DNA of 12,766 bases from CAZHJA01 sp964532865 (GCA_964532865.1 CAZHJA010000024.1:1-12766), one strand, 5' to 3'; shown: positions 6,920 to 12,766, numbered from the stretch's first letter. Numbers and translations: made by a program. The notes: generated by a model not told the origin, from the sequence alone.

Positions 6920-7031
6920 AGTTTTTAAATGTTTGTGTGTCCCTTGATACAGCTTGATTGGCAATAGTTGACGATTTCTAAACATCGAAATGGTCTAAAA
7001 TTATTCCTAATTCGAAGTTAATATATCAAAA

Positions 7032-7056
7032 AACAGCACAATATCTGTCTGCTGTT
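7032..7056 (-). terminator. Stem-loop with T run on the minus strand
   Basis: Read on the minus strand: AACAGCA, an 11-nt loop, TGCTGTT, continuing into a T run (TTTTTT in all). This looks like an intrinsic terminator for leftward transcription. The only leftward gene that could use it is the helicase ending at 7748, beyond the 7167-7553 gene, so it might also guard feoB against antisense reading. The 247-nt gap in which it lies (6920-7166) otherwise shows only the promoter of the next gene. Confidence 0.35.
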
Positions 7057-7154
7057 CTGTAAAAATACCTCCCTTAGTTAACTTATTCAGGAACAAAAAG
7101 TTTACAATAGACGATTCTAATTTTCAAAGACATTTATTTTCTTTATTAAACACT

Positions 7155-7160
7155 TATAAT
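7155..7160 (+). promoter_or_regulatory. -10 box of the 7167 gene, predicted leaderless
   Basis: A perfect TATAAT six nt before the ATG at 7167. No convincing -35 is seen 16-18 nt upstream. The same spacing to the start codon is found at 2183 and 3384. Confidence 0.5.
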
Positions 7161-7166
7161 TGAATA

Positions 7167-7553
7167 ATGGTTAAACAAGATAAACAAGATAAACAAGAAG
7201 ACTATAAACATAAACTTGAATTATATCAAGCGATGGCAGAACTTGACTCAAAGGAGAAAAAGATCAAATCATCACAGGGGTACGTCAAATCATATATATG
7301 GAGTATTCTCATGCCCCCCATTGGAATTTACTATTTTGTTAAGTATGTATTTTTTACAAGCGAAGAAGGAAAAAATATCAAAGTAGGAATTATTTCTCTT
7401 GTACTTGCTACAGTATCATTTTTTCTTTCGTTTTGGTTAATGGCTATTTTTTTAAAGCAGTTAACCTTTTCAATCAGCCCAAATAGCAACCAAATACTGA
7501 AAGATCTTATGGTTCCTGATAATCAAAAAGAACTCCTCCAATTATTCAAATAA
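7167..7553 (+). CDS. Small two-helix membrane protein of unknown function
   Basis: 128 residues. A charged N-terminus (KQDKQDKQED, then a likely helix to ~40) precedes two membrane segments at ~42-63 (SYIWSILMPPIGIYYFVKYVFF) and ~72-96 (KVGIISLVLATVSFFLSFWLMAIFL), read here in outline only, with the short charged loop TSEEGKN between. The tail (97-128) is polar and ends in a Leu-rich helix. The PPIGIYYFVKY element followed by a basic-flanked second helix is common in small uncharacterised CPR membrane proteins, as far as I recall. The N-terminal KQD repeats come from three perfect 9-bp tandem repeats in the DNA. The gene is monocistronic with its own -10 box and a hairpin over its stop codon. 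No function can be assigned. Confidence 0.7.
   Translation: MVKQDKQDKQEDYKHKLELYQAMAELDSKEKKIKSSQGYVKSYIWSILMPPIGIYYFVKYVFFTSEEGKNIKVGIISLVLATVSFFLSFWLMAIFLKQLTFSISPNSNQILKDLMVPDNQKELLQLFK
7172..7198 (+). repeat. Three tandem copies of a 9-bp unit inside the coding start
   Basis: TAAACAAGA is repeated three times without mismatch (7172-7180, 7181-7189, 7190-7198). Being a multiple of three it adds KQD units in frame near the N-terminus of the small membrane protein. Copy number could vary by slippage without breaking the frame. Confidence 0.85.
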
Positions 7554-7563
7554 TTGAATAATT
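7540..7563 (+). terminator. AT-rich hairpin over the stop codon
   Basis: AATTATTCAA (7540-7549) and TTGAATAATT (7554-7563) form a perfect 10-bp stem with the loop ATAA, whose last three bases are the TAA stop. It is followed by ATTTCTCTG rather than a long T run, so termination strength is doubtful, but the position fits a 3'-end element. Confidence 0.45.
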
Positions 7564-7661
7564 ATTTCTCTGTACATACTGTTTCTGAAACTATTTATAT
7601 CCCAGAACGGTAGCAGATAATTGTAAATATAACCGAAAATACAACATTTTTTGAACCCATA

Positions 7662-7690
7662 TTGCTGGCGAGCATAGACGCTATTTGTAC
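7662..7690 (+). repeat. Dispersed repeat, copy 2
   Basis: TTGCTGGCGAGCAT, then A, then GACGCTA, nearly identical to copy 1 at 4112 over 22 bases; similarity fades after 7685. It lies between the convergent small membrane protein and helicase genes and abuts an inverted repeat at 7692. Its plus-strand frame reads AGEHRRYLYLYY before a stop. Confidence 0.55.
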
Positions 7691-7691
7691 T

Positions 7692-7719
7692 TATATTATT
7701 AATAAGTGTTAATAATATA
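7692..7719. repeat. 11-bp perfect inverted repeat downstream of the helicase
   Basis: TATATTATTAA (7692-7702) and TTAATAATATA (7709-7719) flank a 6-nt loop. It lies 29 nt past the helicase stop codon on the minus strand. The stem is all A/T and no T run follows on either strand, so it is a weak terminator at best; it may stabilise the 3' end of the helicase mRNA. Confidence 0.5.
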
Positions 7720-7747
7720 GTTAAGAGAGTAAAGATATATAACGGTC

Positions 7748-8914
7748 TTAAGCTATAAATGTCAGTGCTATTCCTTTTTTATCAGCTCTGCCTGTTCTAC
7801 CAATTCTATGGATATAAGCATCGTAGCTTTCTGGAAGATCGTAATTAATTACATGGGAAATATCATCAATATCTATTCCCCGAGAAGCCACATCTGTTGC
7901 TATCAAAATATTTACCCTACCTTGGCCAAATTGATCTAAAGATCTTTGTCTCTGGCTTTGAGTCTTATTTCCATGCAAAACAGCTGTTTGAAATCCAATA
8001 TTTGAAAGGCTTCTATGCAACACATCAGCACTTCTTTTTGTTCGCATAAATATAAGGGTCTTTGATACTTCCTTTTTGTCCAAAAGTTCGCACAAAATAT
8101 CAGATTTGTTTCTACCTCTAAGCTCAATAATATCTTGGCGCACATTCACACTAGTATCAGCTACTTTGACCGAAATCATTACAGGATTAACAATAAATTT
8201 ACTCATTACGCTTTTTACTTTATCGTCAAGAGTTGCTGCGAAAAAAAGTGATTGTCTCTTTTGAGGAAGTTTTGAAATAATCTTGTTTATATCATGGATA
8301 AATCCCATATCAAGCATACGATCTACTTCGTCCAAAACAATTGAATCAAACCTACTAAAATCAATTCTCCTTTGGTTTTCTAAATCAAGCAGTCTTCCTG
8401 GAGTTCCTATCACAAAATGAGGTCTCGTTTGAAGCTTGTAAATTTGATTACGAATTGAGACTCCACCAATACAGGTTGCAGAATATATATCCAATCCTCG
8501 AGAAAAACTTAGAAGCTCTTTATTAATTTGTACAGCCAGTTCACGCGTAGGTGCTATTATCAAGATACGAGAATTTCTATTAAGGTAAACTTTATTGATT
8601 AATGGAATCAAAAAGGCTCCTGTCTTTCCAGTACCGGTATTTGCTACACCTACTACATCACAACCAGACATTATTTCTGGTATAGCCCTATCTTGAATTG
8701 GAGTAGGAGTATTAAATCCATGGAATTCAATGTTTTTAGAAAGTCTATTATTAAGAGTAAAGTCTGAAAATTTATTCTTAATTTCATAGACATTAGAAGA
8801 TGGACTAGCTATTTTTCTCATAATAGTCCTTGGATCAAAGCTACGAATTTTAGTTCTTCGTGGATTATAATTCTTTCTACGCGAAAAACGCGAATAATAT
8901 TTTTGTCTATACAT
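7748..8914 (-). CDS. DEAD-box-family RNA helicase, DEVD variant
   Basis: 388 residues, cytoplasmic ATP-dependent RNA remodelling enzyme. Motifs in order: F50 and Q motif TPTPIQ (69-74), Walker A ANTGTGKT (91-98), Ia APTRELA (121-127), GG (150-151), Ib TPGRLLD (171-177), II DEVD (195-198), III AAT (226-228), IV TLIFMRT, V ATDVASRGIDI, VI HRIGRTGR (369-376). Motif II has Val for Ala, and motif III is AAT instead of SAT. An extra basic N-terminus (~1-40, many Arg/Lys/Tyr) could bind RNA, and the protein ends 12 residues after motif VI, lacking the C-terminal tail of RhlE or CsdA. The start at 8914 lacks a Shine-Dalgarno sequence and follows a structured ~145-nt leader with an 11-codon upstream ORF. 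It diverges from typA. Confidence 0.95.
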   Translation of the reverse strand: MYRQKYYSRFSRRKNYNPRRTKIRSFDPRTIMRKIASPSSNVYEIKNKFSDFTLNNRLSKNIEFHGFNTPTPIQDRAIPEIMSGCDVVGVANTGTGKTGAFLIPLINKVYLNRNSRILIIAPTRELAVQINKELLSFSRGLDIYSATCIGGVSIRNQIYKLQTRPHFVIGTPGRLLDLENQRRIDFSRFDSIVLDEVDRMLDMGFIHDINKIISKLPQKRQSLFFAATLDDKVKSVMSKFIVNPVMISVKVADTSVNVRQDIIELRGRNKSDILCELLDKKEVSKTLIFMRTKRSADVLHRSLSNIGFQTAVLHGNKTQSQRQRSLDQFGQGRVNILIATDVASRGIDIDDISHVINYDLPESYDAYIHRIGRTGRADKKGIALTFIA

Positions 8915-8940
8915 ATTAATTTCAAATGAAACTGCTTATA

Positions 8941-8976
8941 TTAATATAAATACAAGTATTTAAAGGAAAGATACAT
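8941..8976 (-). other. Candidate 11-codon upstream ORF in the helicase leader
   Basis: On the minus strand an ATG at 8976 opens MYLSFKYLYLY and a TAA at 8941-8943. AGGAG (8988-8992), the best Shine-Dalgarno match in the leader, lies 11 nt upstream of it. The helicase ATG at 8914 comes 26 nt after the small ORF's stop and has no such site. A leader peptide or coupling role is possible; chance is also possible in such AT-rich DNA. Confidence 0.3.
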
Positions 8977-9020
8977 TATGAATGTGACTCCTGAAGTACC
9001 CTTTCTTATGGACTTAAATC

Positions 9021-9059
9021 AAATTAAGAAAACAGTCTTAATTTTCCGAACTATCGGAA
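9021..9059 (-). promoter_or_regulatory. Two adjoining perfect hairpins in the helicase 5' leader
   Basis: Seen on the minus strand: TTCCGA-TAGT-TCGGAA (9059-9044), then AAATTAAGA with a 6-nt loop and TCTTAATTT (9044-9021). Both stems are perfect (6 and 9 bp) and share one base at the boundary. They lie just downstream of the predicted transcription start near 9061, so they would fold at the 5' end of the mRNA. Long structured leaders are typical of cold-shock helicase mRNAs; that role is inferred. Confidence 0.5.
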
Positions 9060-9067
9060 TATATCTT

Positions 9068-9095
9068 AGTATAACAAATTGTATATATTTGTCAA
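9068..9095 (-). promoter_or_regulatory. Promoter of the helicase gene
   Basis: On the minus strand a perfect TTGACA (9095-9090), a 16-nt spacer and TATACT (9073-9068). It is the best -35 box in the window. The expected start near 9061 gives a leader of about 145 nt to the ATG at 8914, unlike the near-leaderless genes elsewhere. Confidence 0.65.
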
Positions 9096-9121
9096 TAACC
9101 TGTACTGGAGAAGACTGACAA

Positions 9122-9150
9122 TTGTTTTTAGAGAAAATTTTAGGTATAAT
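9122..9150 (+). promoter_or_regulatory. Promoter of typA
   Basis: TTGTTT (9122-9127), a 17-nt spacer and a perfect TATAAT (9145-9150). The transcript should start near 9157, about 6 nt before a terminator-like hairpin and 49 nt before the ATG at 9206. Confidence 0.65.
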
Positions 9151-9162
9151 AATAAAGGTTGG

Positions 9163-9187
9163 AATGCCTGGAAACAGGCATTTTTTT
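9163..9187 (+). terminator. Terminator-like hairpin between promoter and start of typA
   Basis: Arms AATGCCTG (9163-9170) and CAGGCATT (9175-9182) pair perfectly around a GAAA tetraloop, and seven T's run from 9181 to 9187. This has the form of an intrinsic terminator for rightward transcription. It lies between the typA promoter and its ATG with no confirmed rightward gene before it, so it is a candidate attenuator or a 5' protective hairpin. Confidence 0.65.
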
Positions 9188-9205
9188 ATTAAACAAACTA
9201 ATTTT

Positions 9206-11014
9206 ATGGAAATTCGAAATATTGCTATTATTGCTCATGTTGACCATGGTAAAACCACTTTAGTCGATGCTCTACTGAAACAATCAGCCACACATCTTAA
9301 AAAGGATATTACTGATACTGTTTGTATTATGGACAATAATGAATTGGAACGAGAAAGAGGAATAACAATTTTTTCCAAAAATGCTTCAATTATGTGGAAA
9401 GGGACTAAAATAAACATTATTGATACCCCAGGGCATGCTGATTTCGGCGGAGAAGTTGAACGGGTATTAAAGATGGCTGACGGTTCACTTTTATTAATTG
9501 ATGCCAATGATGGTCCAATGCCCCAAACCAAGTTCGTTTTAAAAAAAGCTTTGGAGTTAAACCATCGAATTATTGTTGTTATTAATAAAATTGACCAACC
9601 CAATATCAATATTACAAAAGCTTTAAACAAAACTTTTGATTTATTTATTGACTTGGGAGCAAATGATAAAACCGCTGAATTCCCAATTGTTTATGCTTCG
9701 GCAAAATTGGGTAAAGCCGGATTGGACCCAGATATTACTAAAATGAAAGGTATCTCCACTTTATTTGAGGAAATTATTAAATATGTGCCAACACCTCAAG
9801 TTGATTTAAACAAACCGTTACAAATGCTAGTAACTTCAATCAATCGTGATAATTTTAAAGGCAGGGTCGCAAGAGGAAGAATTTATAATGGCAGTTTAAA
9901 AGCTCATCAGGAAGTAATGCATATCAACCGTACAGGAGTTATGAAAAAATATTGCTTAACTTCCTTGGTTACTTTTCAGGGTTTGGAACAAAGTGAGGTC
10001 TCCCAAGCCCAGGCAGGAGAAATTGTTGCTGTCGCCGGTATTCCTGATATAACTATCGGTGAGACTGTTGCTGATGTTGTCAATCCTAAAGCCTTACCTA
10101 TTTTACAAATTGAAGAACCAACAGTAAAAATGACCTTTGGCGTTAATTCATCACCCTTTGCTGGTAAAGAAGGTATTTATACCACTTCAAGACAAATTAG
10201 AGAAAGATTGTATAAAGAATTAGATAACGACGTGGCCCTTAGGGTTGAAGATACTCCAGATGGTAGTTGGATTGTATCTGGACGAGGAGAACTACACTTG
10301 GCAATTCTTATTGAAAGATTGCGTCGTGAAGGTTTTGCTTTTCAAGTTTCGCAACCACAAGTAATTGTAAAAAATATAGATGGCCAAAAAATGATTCCTT
10401 ATGATGAAGTTTTTATTGAAGTACCAAAAGAGTATTATGGTGTGATTATCCAAAAATTAAATAGTAAATTTGGTGAAATGAGAGAAATGCAAACTAAAAA
10501 TAGTATTGTTTACCTAGAATTTATTATTCCAACTCAAAGTCTTTTTGGTTATAGAACAAAATTTATGACTGATACTCATGGCTTAGGAATTATGAATACC
10601 GTGTTTTATAAATACATGCCTGAAAAGGGTGCCTGGAAAGAAAGAGAACAGGGTTCTTTAGTAGCCCATGAAACAGGGATCACTAGAATATATGGTTTAA
10701 CTAATGTTCAGGATAGAGGTGAATTATTTGTCGGATCAAATGTCCAAGTTTATAAAGGTCAAGTTGTTGGTCAAAATTCAAGACCTAGTGATATATACGT
10801 TAATGTTTGTAAAGAAAAACAATTATCCAATATGCGTTCTAAGGGTGAAGGTGTTACTAGACACTTAAATACGCCAAAAACAATGGATTTAGATGCAGCT
10901 TTGGAATATATTGATAATACCGAGTTTGTTGACGTCACTCCTAAAGCAGTCAGACTTCGAAAAATAATTTTAGACTTAACCCAAGCCAAACGTGAAGCCA
11001 AAAGTATTAAATAG
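9206..11014 (+). CDS. typA: TypA/BipA translational GTPase
   Basis: 602 residues from the ATG at 9206 (E. coli BipA has 607). The frame is open back to a TTG at 9122, but that stretch holds the promoter and hairpin, and the family starts with MEIRNIAIIAHVDHGKTTL as here. G1 AHVDHGKTTL (10-19), G2 RGITI (51-55), G3 DTPGHADF (73-80), G4 NKID (127-130) and G5 SAKLG are all intact. EF-G-like domains follow, including SSPFAGKEG, SGRGELHLAILIERLRREG and the TypA-specific C-terminal region with LSNMRSKGEG and TPKTMDLDAALEYI. The protein binds ribosomes near the EF-G site and helps ribosome assembly and stress or cold growth in studied bacteria. No Shine-Dalgarno sequence precedes the ATG. Diverges from the helicase. 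Confidence 0.97.
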   Translation: MEIRNIAIIAHVDHGKTTLVDALLKQSATHLKKDITDTVCIMDNNELERERGITIFSKNASIMWKGTKINIIDTPGHADFGGEVERVLKMADGSLLLIDANDGPMPQTKFVLKKALELNHRIIVVINKIDQPNINITKALNKTFDLFIDLGANDKTAEFPIVYASAKLGKAGLDPDITKMKGISTLFEEIIKYVPTPQVDLNKPLQMLVTSINRDNFKGRVARGRIYNGSLKAHQEVMHINRTGVMKKYCLTSLVTFQGLEQSEVSQAQAGEIVAVAGIPDITIGETVADVVNPKALPILQIEEPTVKMTFGVNSSPFAGKEGIYTTSRQIRERLYKELDNDVALRVEDTPDGSWIVSGRGELHLAILIERLRREGFAFQVSQPQVIVKNIDGQKMIPYDEVFIEVPKEYYGVIIQKLNSKFGEMREMQTKNSIVYLEFIIPTQSLFGYRTKFMTDTHGLGIMNTVFYKYMPEKGAWKEREQGSLVAHETGITRIYGLTNVQDRGELFVGSNVQVYKGQVVGQNSRPSDIYVNVCKEKQLSNMRSKGEGVTRHLNTPKTMDLDAALEYIDNTEFVDVTPKAVRLRKIILDLTQAKREAKSIK

Positions 11015-11080
11015 ACTTTACGTTTCAAGTAGTAATTTTAAATTTGAATAAGTTCATTTTATTTTTTCACTCTATTTTTT

Positions 11081-11210
11081 CTAACCTAAATCTTGACTAA
11101 ATCTCAATAAGTAGCCGTCAGGATCATTAACTAAAATCTCTCTAGACTTTTTTACTCATGGCTTATCACCATAAATGCCTGATTTTATTTTAAAAAGAAG
11201 AGCTTCTAAC
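11081..11210 (-). pseudogene. Remnant of a glyoxalase/VOC-family gene
   Basis: On the minus strand the frame ending at TAG 11083-11081 reads VKKSREILVNDPDGYLLRF then SQDLG. That is the C-terminal end of glyoxalase/bleomycin-resistance (VOC) proteins, with the DPDG turn and the LLRF metal-site strand. Upstream in the same frame comes EALLFKIKSGIYGDKP and then a TGA where the family usually has Trp (KPWG). Further upstream the frame meets more stops and I cannot follow the N-terminal half. So this is the tail of a decayed gene in the 449-nt gap between typA and the purM-like gene. The 81-codon plus-strand frame overlapping it is not a gene. Confidence 0.65.
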
Positions 11211-11343
11211 TTTATGAATAAATTGCTGAAAAAGAATACAGAGAGTCAAAATTATTACAATTACAATTTCTCTAGGATATATTCAAACTGGCAGAGAAAA
11301 AATATTACTAAAGTCTGTATTAAACAAATTAATATAAAAGTTT

Positions 11344-11384
11344 TTACTGGTCAATCTGGACACTATTCTAACCTATTTCTTAAC
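11344..11384 (+). repeat. Dispersed repeat, copy 3 (diverged)
   Basis: TTACTGGTCAATCTGGACAC, then TATTCTAACCTATTTCTTAAC. It agrees with copy 1 (4112-4152) at 31 of 41 positions, including the run AACCTATTTC and the final TAAC. The plus frame is again open: FTGQSGHYSNLF against FAGEHGRYSNLF in copy 1. It lies in the same gap as the glyoxalase remnant. Confidence 0.5.
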
Positions 11385-11463
11385 AAGAAATACTCAAGTT
11401 ACTGTTTTTATTTAGATTAAAAATCGTGAATATCTGCAATTATTTCATTACTATCAATAATTA

Positions 11464-12570
11464 TTATCTTAAATTTAGTGTTTCAGCGCCATATATTAAT
11501 TGCTTAGGTTGAATGATAACTTGTTTTTTTCCTTTTTCCACATACCCTGCCTCTAGACTTTCAAAACCATTTTGTCTAATTATCCTCTGCGCTTTTCTTA
11601 TATCCTTGCTTGGTAAAAAAAGAGTATAATCCATATTCATATTGTATGTCTGATACATTTCGAAGTCAGATAAATTGGCATGTTTTTGAATAAATAAGAA
11701 TAGTTCCTGCGGTTCGAATATTTTTTCGATGACATATGTATAATCTTGCCGGGCCCGCATAATTTTTCTTAATCCATGACCAGTAATATTGGAAATGTAG
11801 TGTATATCGACATCAGCCGTAAATAGATCATTGAGCAACTTTGCATATATATTTGATTTTTGAAGGATGGCTTCTCCATACATTTGTCCGTTTGTAAGTT
11901 TAGTTGCATAACCTTTCGTAAGCTTAGCGGATATTGCTCTTGCTAAAGATAAACCATTGGCATTTATACCATTACTTCTTAAAAGAAGTATAACGTCACT
12001 TTCTTTTAATTTTTTATCCGTAATTAAGTGCTTTTTCGGCTTGATTATTCCAACTGCCGATCCGCCCAAATCAACAGTATTTGGGACAATAATTCCTTTT
12101 AAAGTCGGTGTTTCTCCCCCGCCCCAAGAAACTCCCGCCAAATCACAAGCATTTTTCCAACCGTTGATAAAATCCTTCATCCTAATTTTATCTTGTAACC
12201 AATTATTATTTTCAATCGCCCAATAAGCATGAATTGTCAGGGGAGTAGCACCGACAGTGATCAAATCATTAATAATGGTTGCCACTGTATCATGACTAAT
12301 AACGTCATAATAAGTTTTGCTCGTTATTTTTCTCATCTTATCGGCAACTAAATTTTTTGTCCCTAATCCCTCAATAACTGAAGCCATTAATATATTTTGT
12401 TGCTCCCAGACATAGGCTGATTCTCCACGAGTATCAGATATTTCTTTAAATCCATGTGTTTTTAAATTGGTGCTTGTTGCTTTGGCAGCTGACTGTGCTA
12501 TTTTCTTTATCGGATCTTTTGTATTGTAGTTGTCGCCAACTTGAGAATATGTAAGACTATTGCTTTTCAT
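11464..12570 (-). CDS. purM: Divergent PurM (phosphoribosylformylglycinamidine cyclo-ligase, AIR synthase)
   Basis: 368 residues from the ATG at 12570, chosen because PurM homology (LTYSQVGDNYNTKDPIKKI) starts right after it; the open frame continues to 12654 but only inside the upstream purC-like reading frame. PurM uses ATP to close FGAM to AIR in purine synthesis. Matching blocks: ASVIEGLGTK (63-72) for the usual GTDGVGTK, INDLITVGATPL (100-111), WGGGETPTL (149-157) for VGGETAEMPG, SNGINANGLSL (199-209) for SSGPHSNGYSL, DIHYISNITGHGL (255-267) for DVHAIAHLTGGGF, and EMYQTYN (304-310). The fold is clear but key loops differ (Glu for Asp in the first; no TAEMPG). Substrate could have shifted, though the purC-like neighbour supports purine synthesis. 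The starts overlap by 14 bp with the upstream frame. Confidence 0.82.
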   Translation of the reverse strand: MKSNSLTYSQVGDNYNTKDPIKKIAQSAAKATSTNLKTHGFKEISDTRGESAYVWEQQNILMASVIEGLGTKNLVADKMRKITSKTYYDVISHDTVATIINDLITVGATPLTIHAYWAIENNNWLQDKIRMKDFINGWKNACDLAGVSWGGGETPTLKGIIVPNTVDLGGSAVGIIKPKKHLITDKKLKESDVILLLRSNGINANGLSLARAISAKLTKGYATKLTNGQMYGEAILQKSNIYAKLLNDLFTADVDIHYISNITGHGLRKIMRARQDYTYVIEKIFEPQELFLFIQKHANLSDFEMYQTYNMNMDYTLFLPSKDIRKAQRIIRQNGFESLEAGYVEKGKKQVIIQPKQLIYGAETLNLR

Positions 12571-12751
12571 ATTTCGCAATGATATTGATAACCATATCTT
12601 TAATCGGATATTGATACGTTTTAAATGTCTTACTAGTAATTTTTTCGTAGACATTAATATATCTTTGTGCTAAATCAACAATAAGTTGTTTTGACATTGC
12701 TGGTGGTTTACCGGATATGAACCCAAAAATCTGTACCACCATCATAGTCTA
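12557..12751 (-). CDS. C-terminal part of a PurC-like (SAICAR synthetase) gene, frame broken or window-truncated
   Basis: The minus-strand frame ending at 12557 contains SGKPPAMSKQLIVDLAQRY, INVYEKITSKTF and IKDMVINIIAKYEKQ. This fits the last helices of the longer PurC type (PP.LP.E.v..ta.RYIe.YE.iTG..F, then a final helix). PurC is over 200 residues, yet the frame is closed at 12749-12751 by a TAG. A different minus frame is open across that point (EVNNLDYDGGTDFWVHIR, stop near 12710), so either a frameshift or sequence error splits the gene, or the gene is decayed. Its end overlaps the purM-like start by 14 bp, as in an operon. Assignment rests on a short tail and the neighbour. Confidence 0.45.
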
Positions 12752-12766
12752 AATTGTTAACTTCTA

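Noticed and set aside
6962..7119. Imperfect direct repeat CAATAG-ACGATT-CTAA at 6962 and 7105
   Set aside because: Short, with indels, and AT-rich; likely by chance, and no gene or structure is tied to it.
8978..9118. 46-codon plus-strand ORF (MNVTPEVPFLMDLNQIKK...) with AAGGA 10 nt upstream, ending before the typA promoter
   Set aside because: It overlaps the helicase promoter and leader hairpins on the other strand, has no recognisable domain and shows no coding signal beyond being open; it stays only as an alternative explanation for the hairpin at 9163.
9122..9205. TTG-initiated 28-codon N-terminal extension of TypA
   Set aside because: The stretch contains the promoter and terminator-like hairpin, and family homology begins exactly at the ATG at 9206.
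11175..11420. 81-codon plus-strand ORF between typA and the purM-like gene
   Set aside because: It runs antisense over the glyoxalase remnant and through repeat copy 3; no domain, no promoter, no ribosome binding site, so an accidental frame.
1..12766. CRISPR array, tRNA or rRNA gene, insertion sequence or integrase
   Set aside because: I looked for regular spacer-repeat units, tRNA cloverleaf pieces and transposase motifs and found none.

Overview
The window is about 12.8 kb of very AT-rich DNA with short, compact genes. It most likely comes from a Candidate Phyla Radiation (Patescibacteria) bacterium. This is inferred from gene style: a DEAD-box-type helicase that stops right after motif VI and reads DEVD, a family-4-like uracil-DNA glycosylase with none of the iron-sulfur cysteines, small two-helix and five-helix membrane proteins, and a very divergent PurM. 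TGA ends ordinary genes, so the standard bacterial code fits. No marker RNA gene is present, so the taxonomy remains an inference.

Layout. 1-684 (-): 5'-complete part of a membrane-anchored protein that runs off the window. 844-1706 (+): two-gene AbiEii-type toxin/antitoxin-like module with a 4-bp overlap. 1734-2126 (+): an Ig-like/carboxypeptidase-regulatory-like surface protein that seems to have lost its signal peptide. 2183-2623 (+): HIT-fold protein. 2665-3303 (-): five-helix membrane protein. 3384-3974 (+): uracil-DNA glycosylase family protein. 4315-6919 (+): an operon of an AhpD-like CxxC protein, FeoA and FeoB for ferrous iron uptake. 7167-7553 (+): small two-helix membrane protein. 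7748-8914 (-): DEAD-box-family RNA helicase, diverging from 9206-11014 (+), the ribosome-associated GTPase TypA/BipA. 11081-11210 (-): decayed glyoxalase-family remnant. 11464-12570 (-): PurM homologue, preceded by the tail of what looks like PurC.

Working together: the CxxC protein, FeoA and FeoB are tightly packed (start on stop, then an 8-bp overlap) and should be co-translated. The helicase and typA share a divergent control region of about 290 bp. The helicase has a long leader with two perfect hairpins and a tiny upstream ORF; typA has a compact terminator-like hairpin right after its promoter. Both proteins act on RNA or ribosomes, so this is the most regulation-rich spot of the window.

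Recurring themes: several genes have a TATAAT-like box ending 6-7 nt before the start codon, which predicts leaderless mRNAs. Several enzymes retain their fold but lack textbook residues (UDG Fe-S cysteines, FeoB G4 Asp, AhpD Glu/His, helicase DEAD and SAT, AbiEii GG). A dispersed ~41-bp sequence occurs three times, always between genes and in the same orientation.
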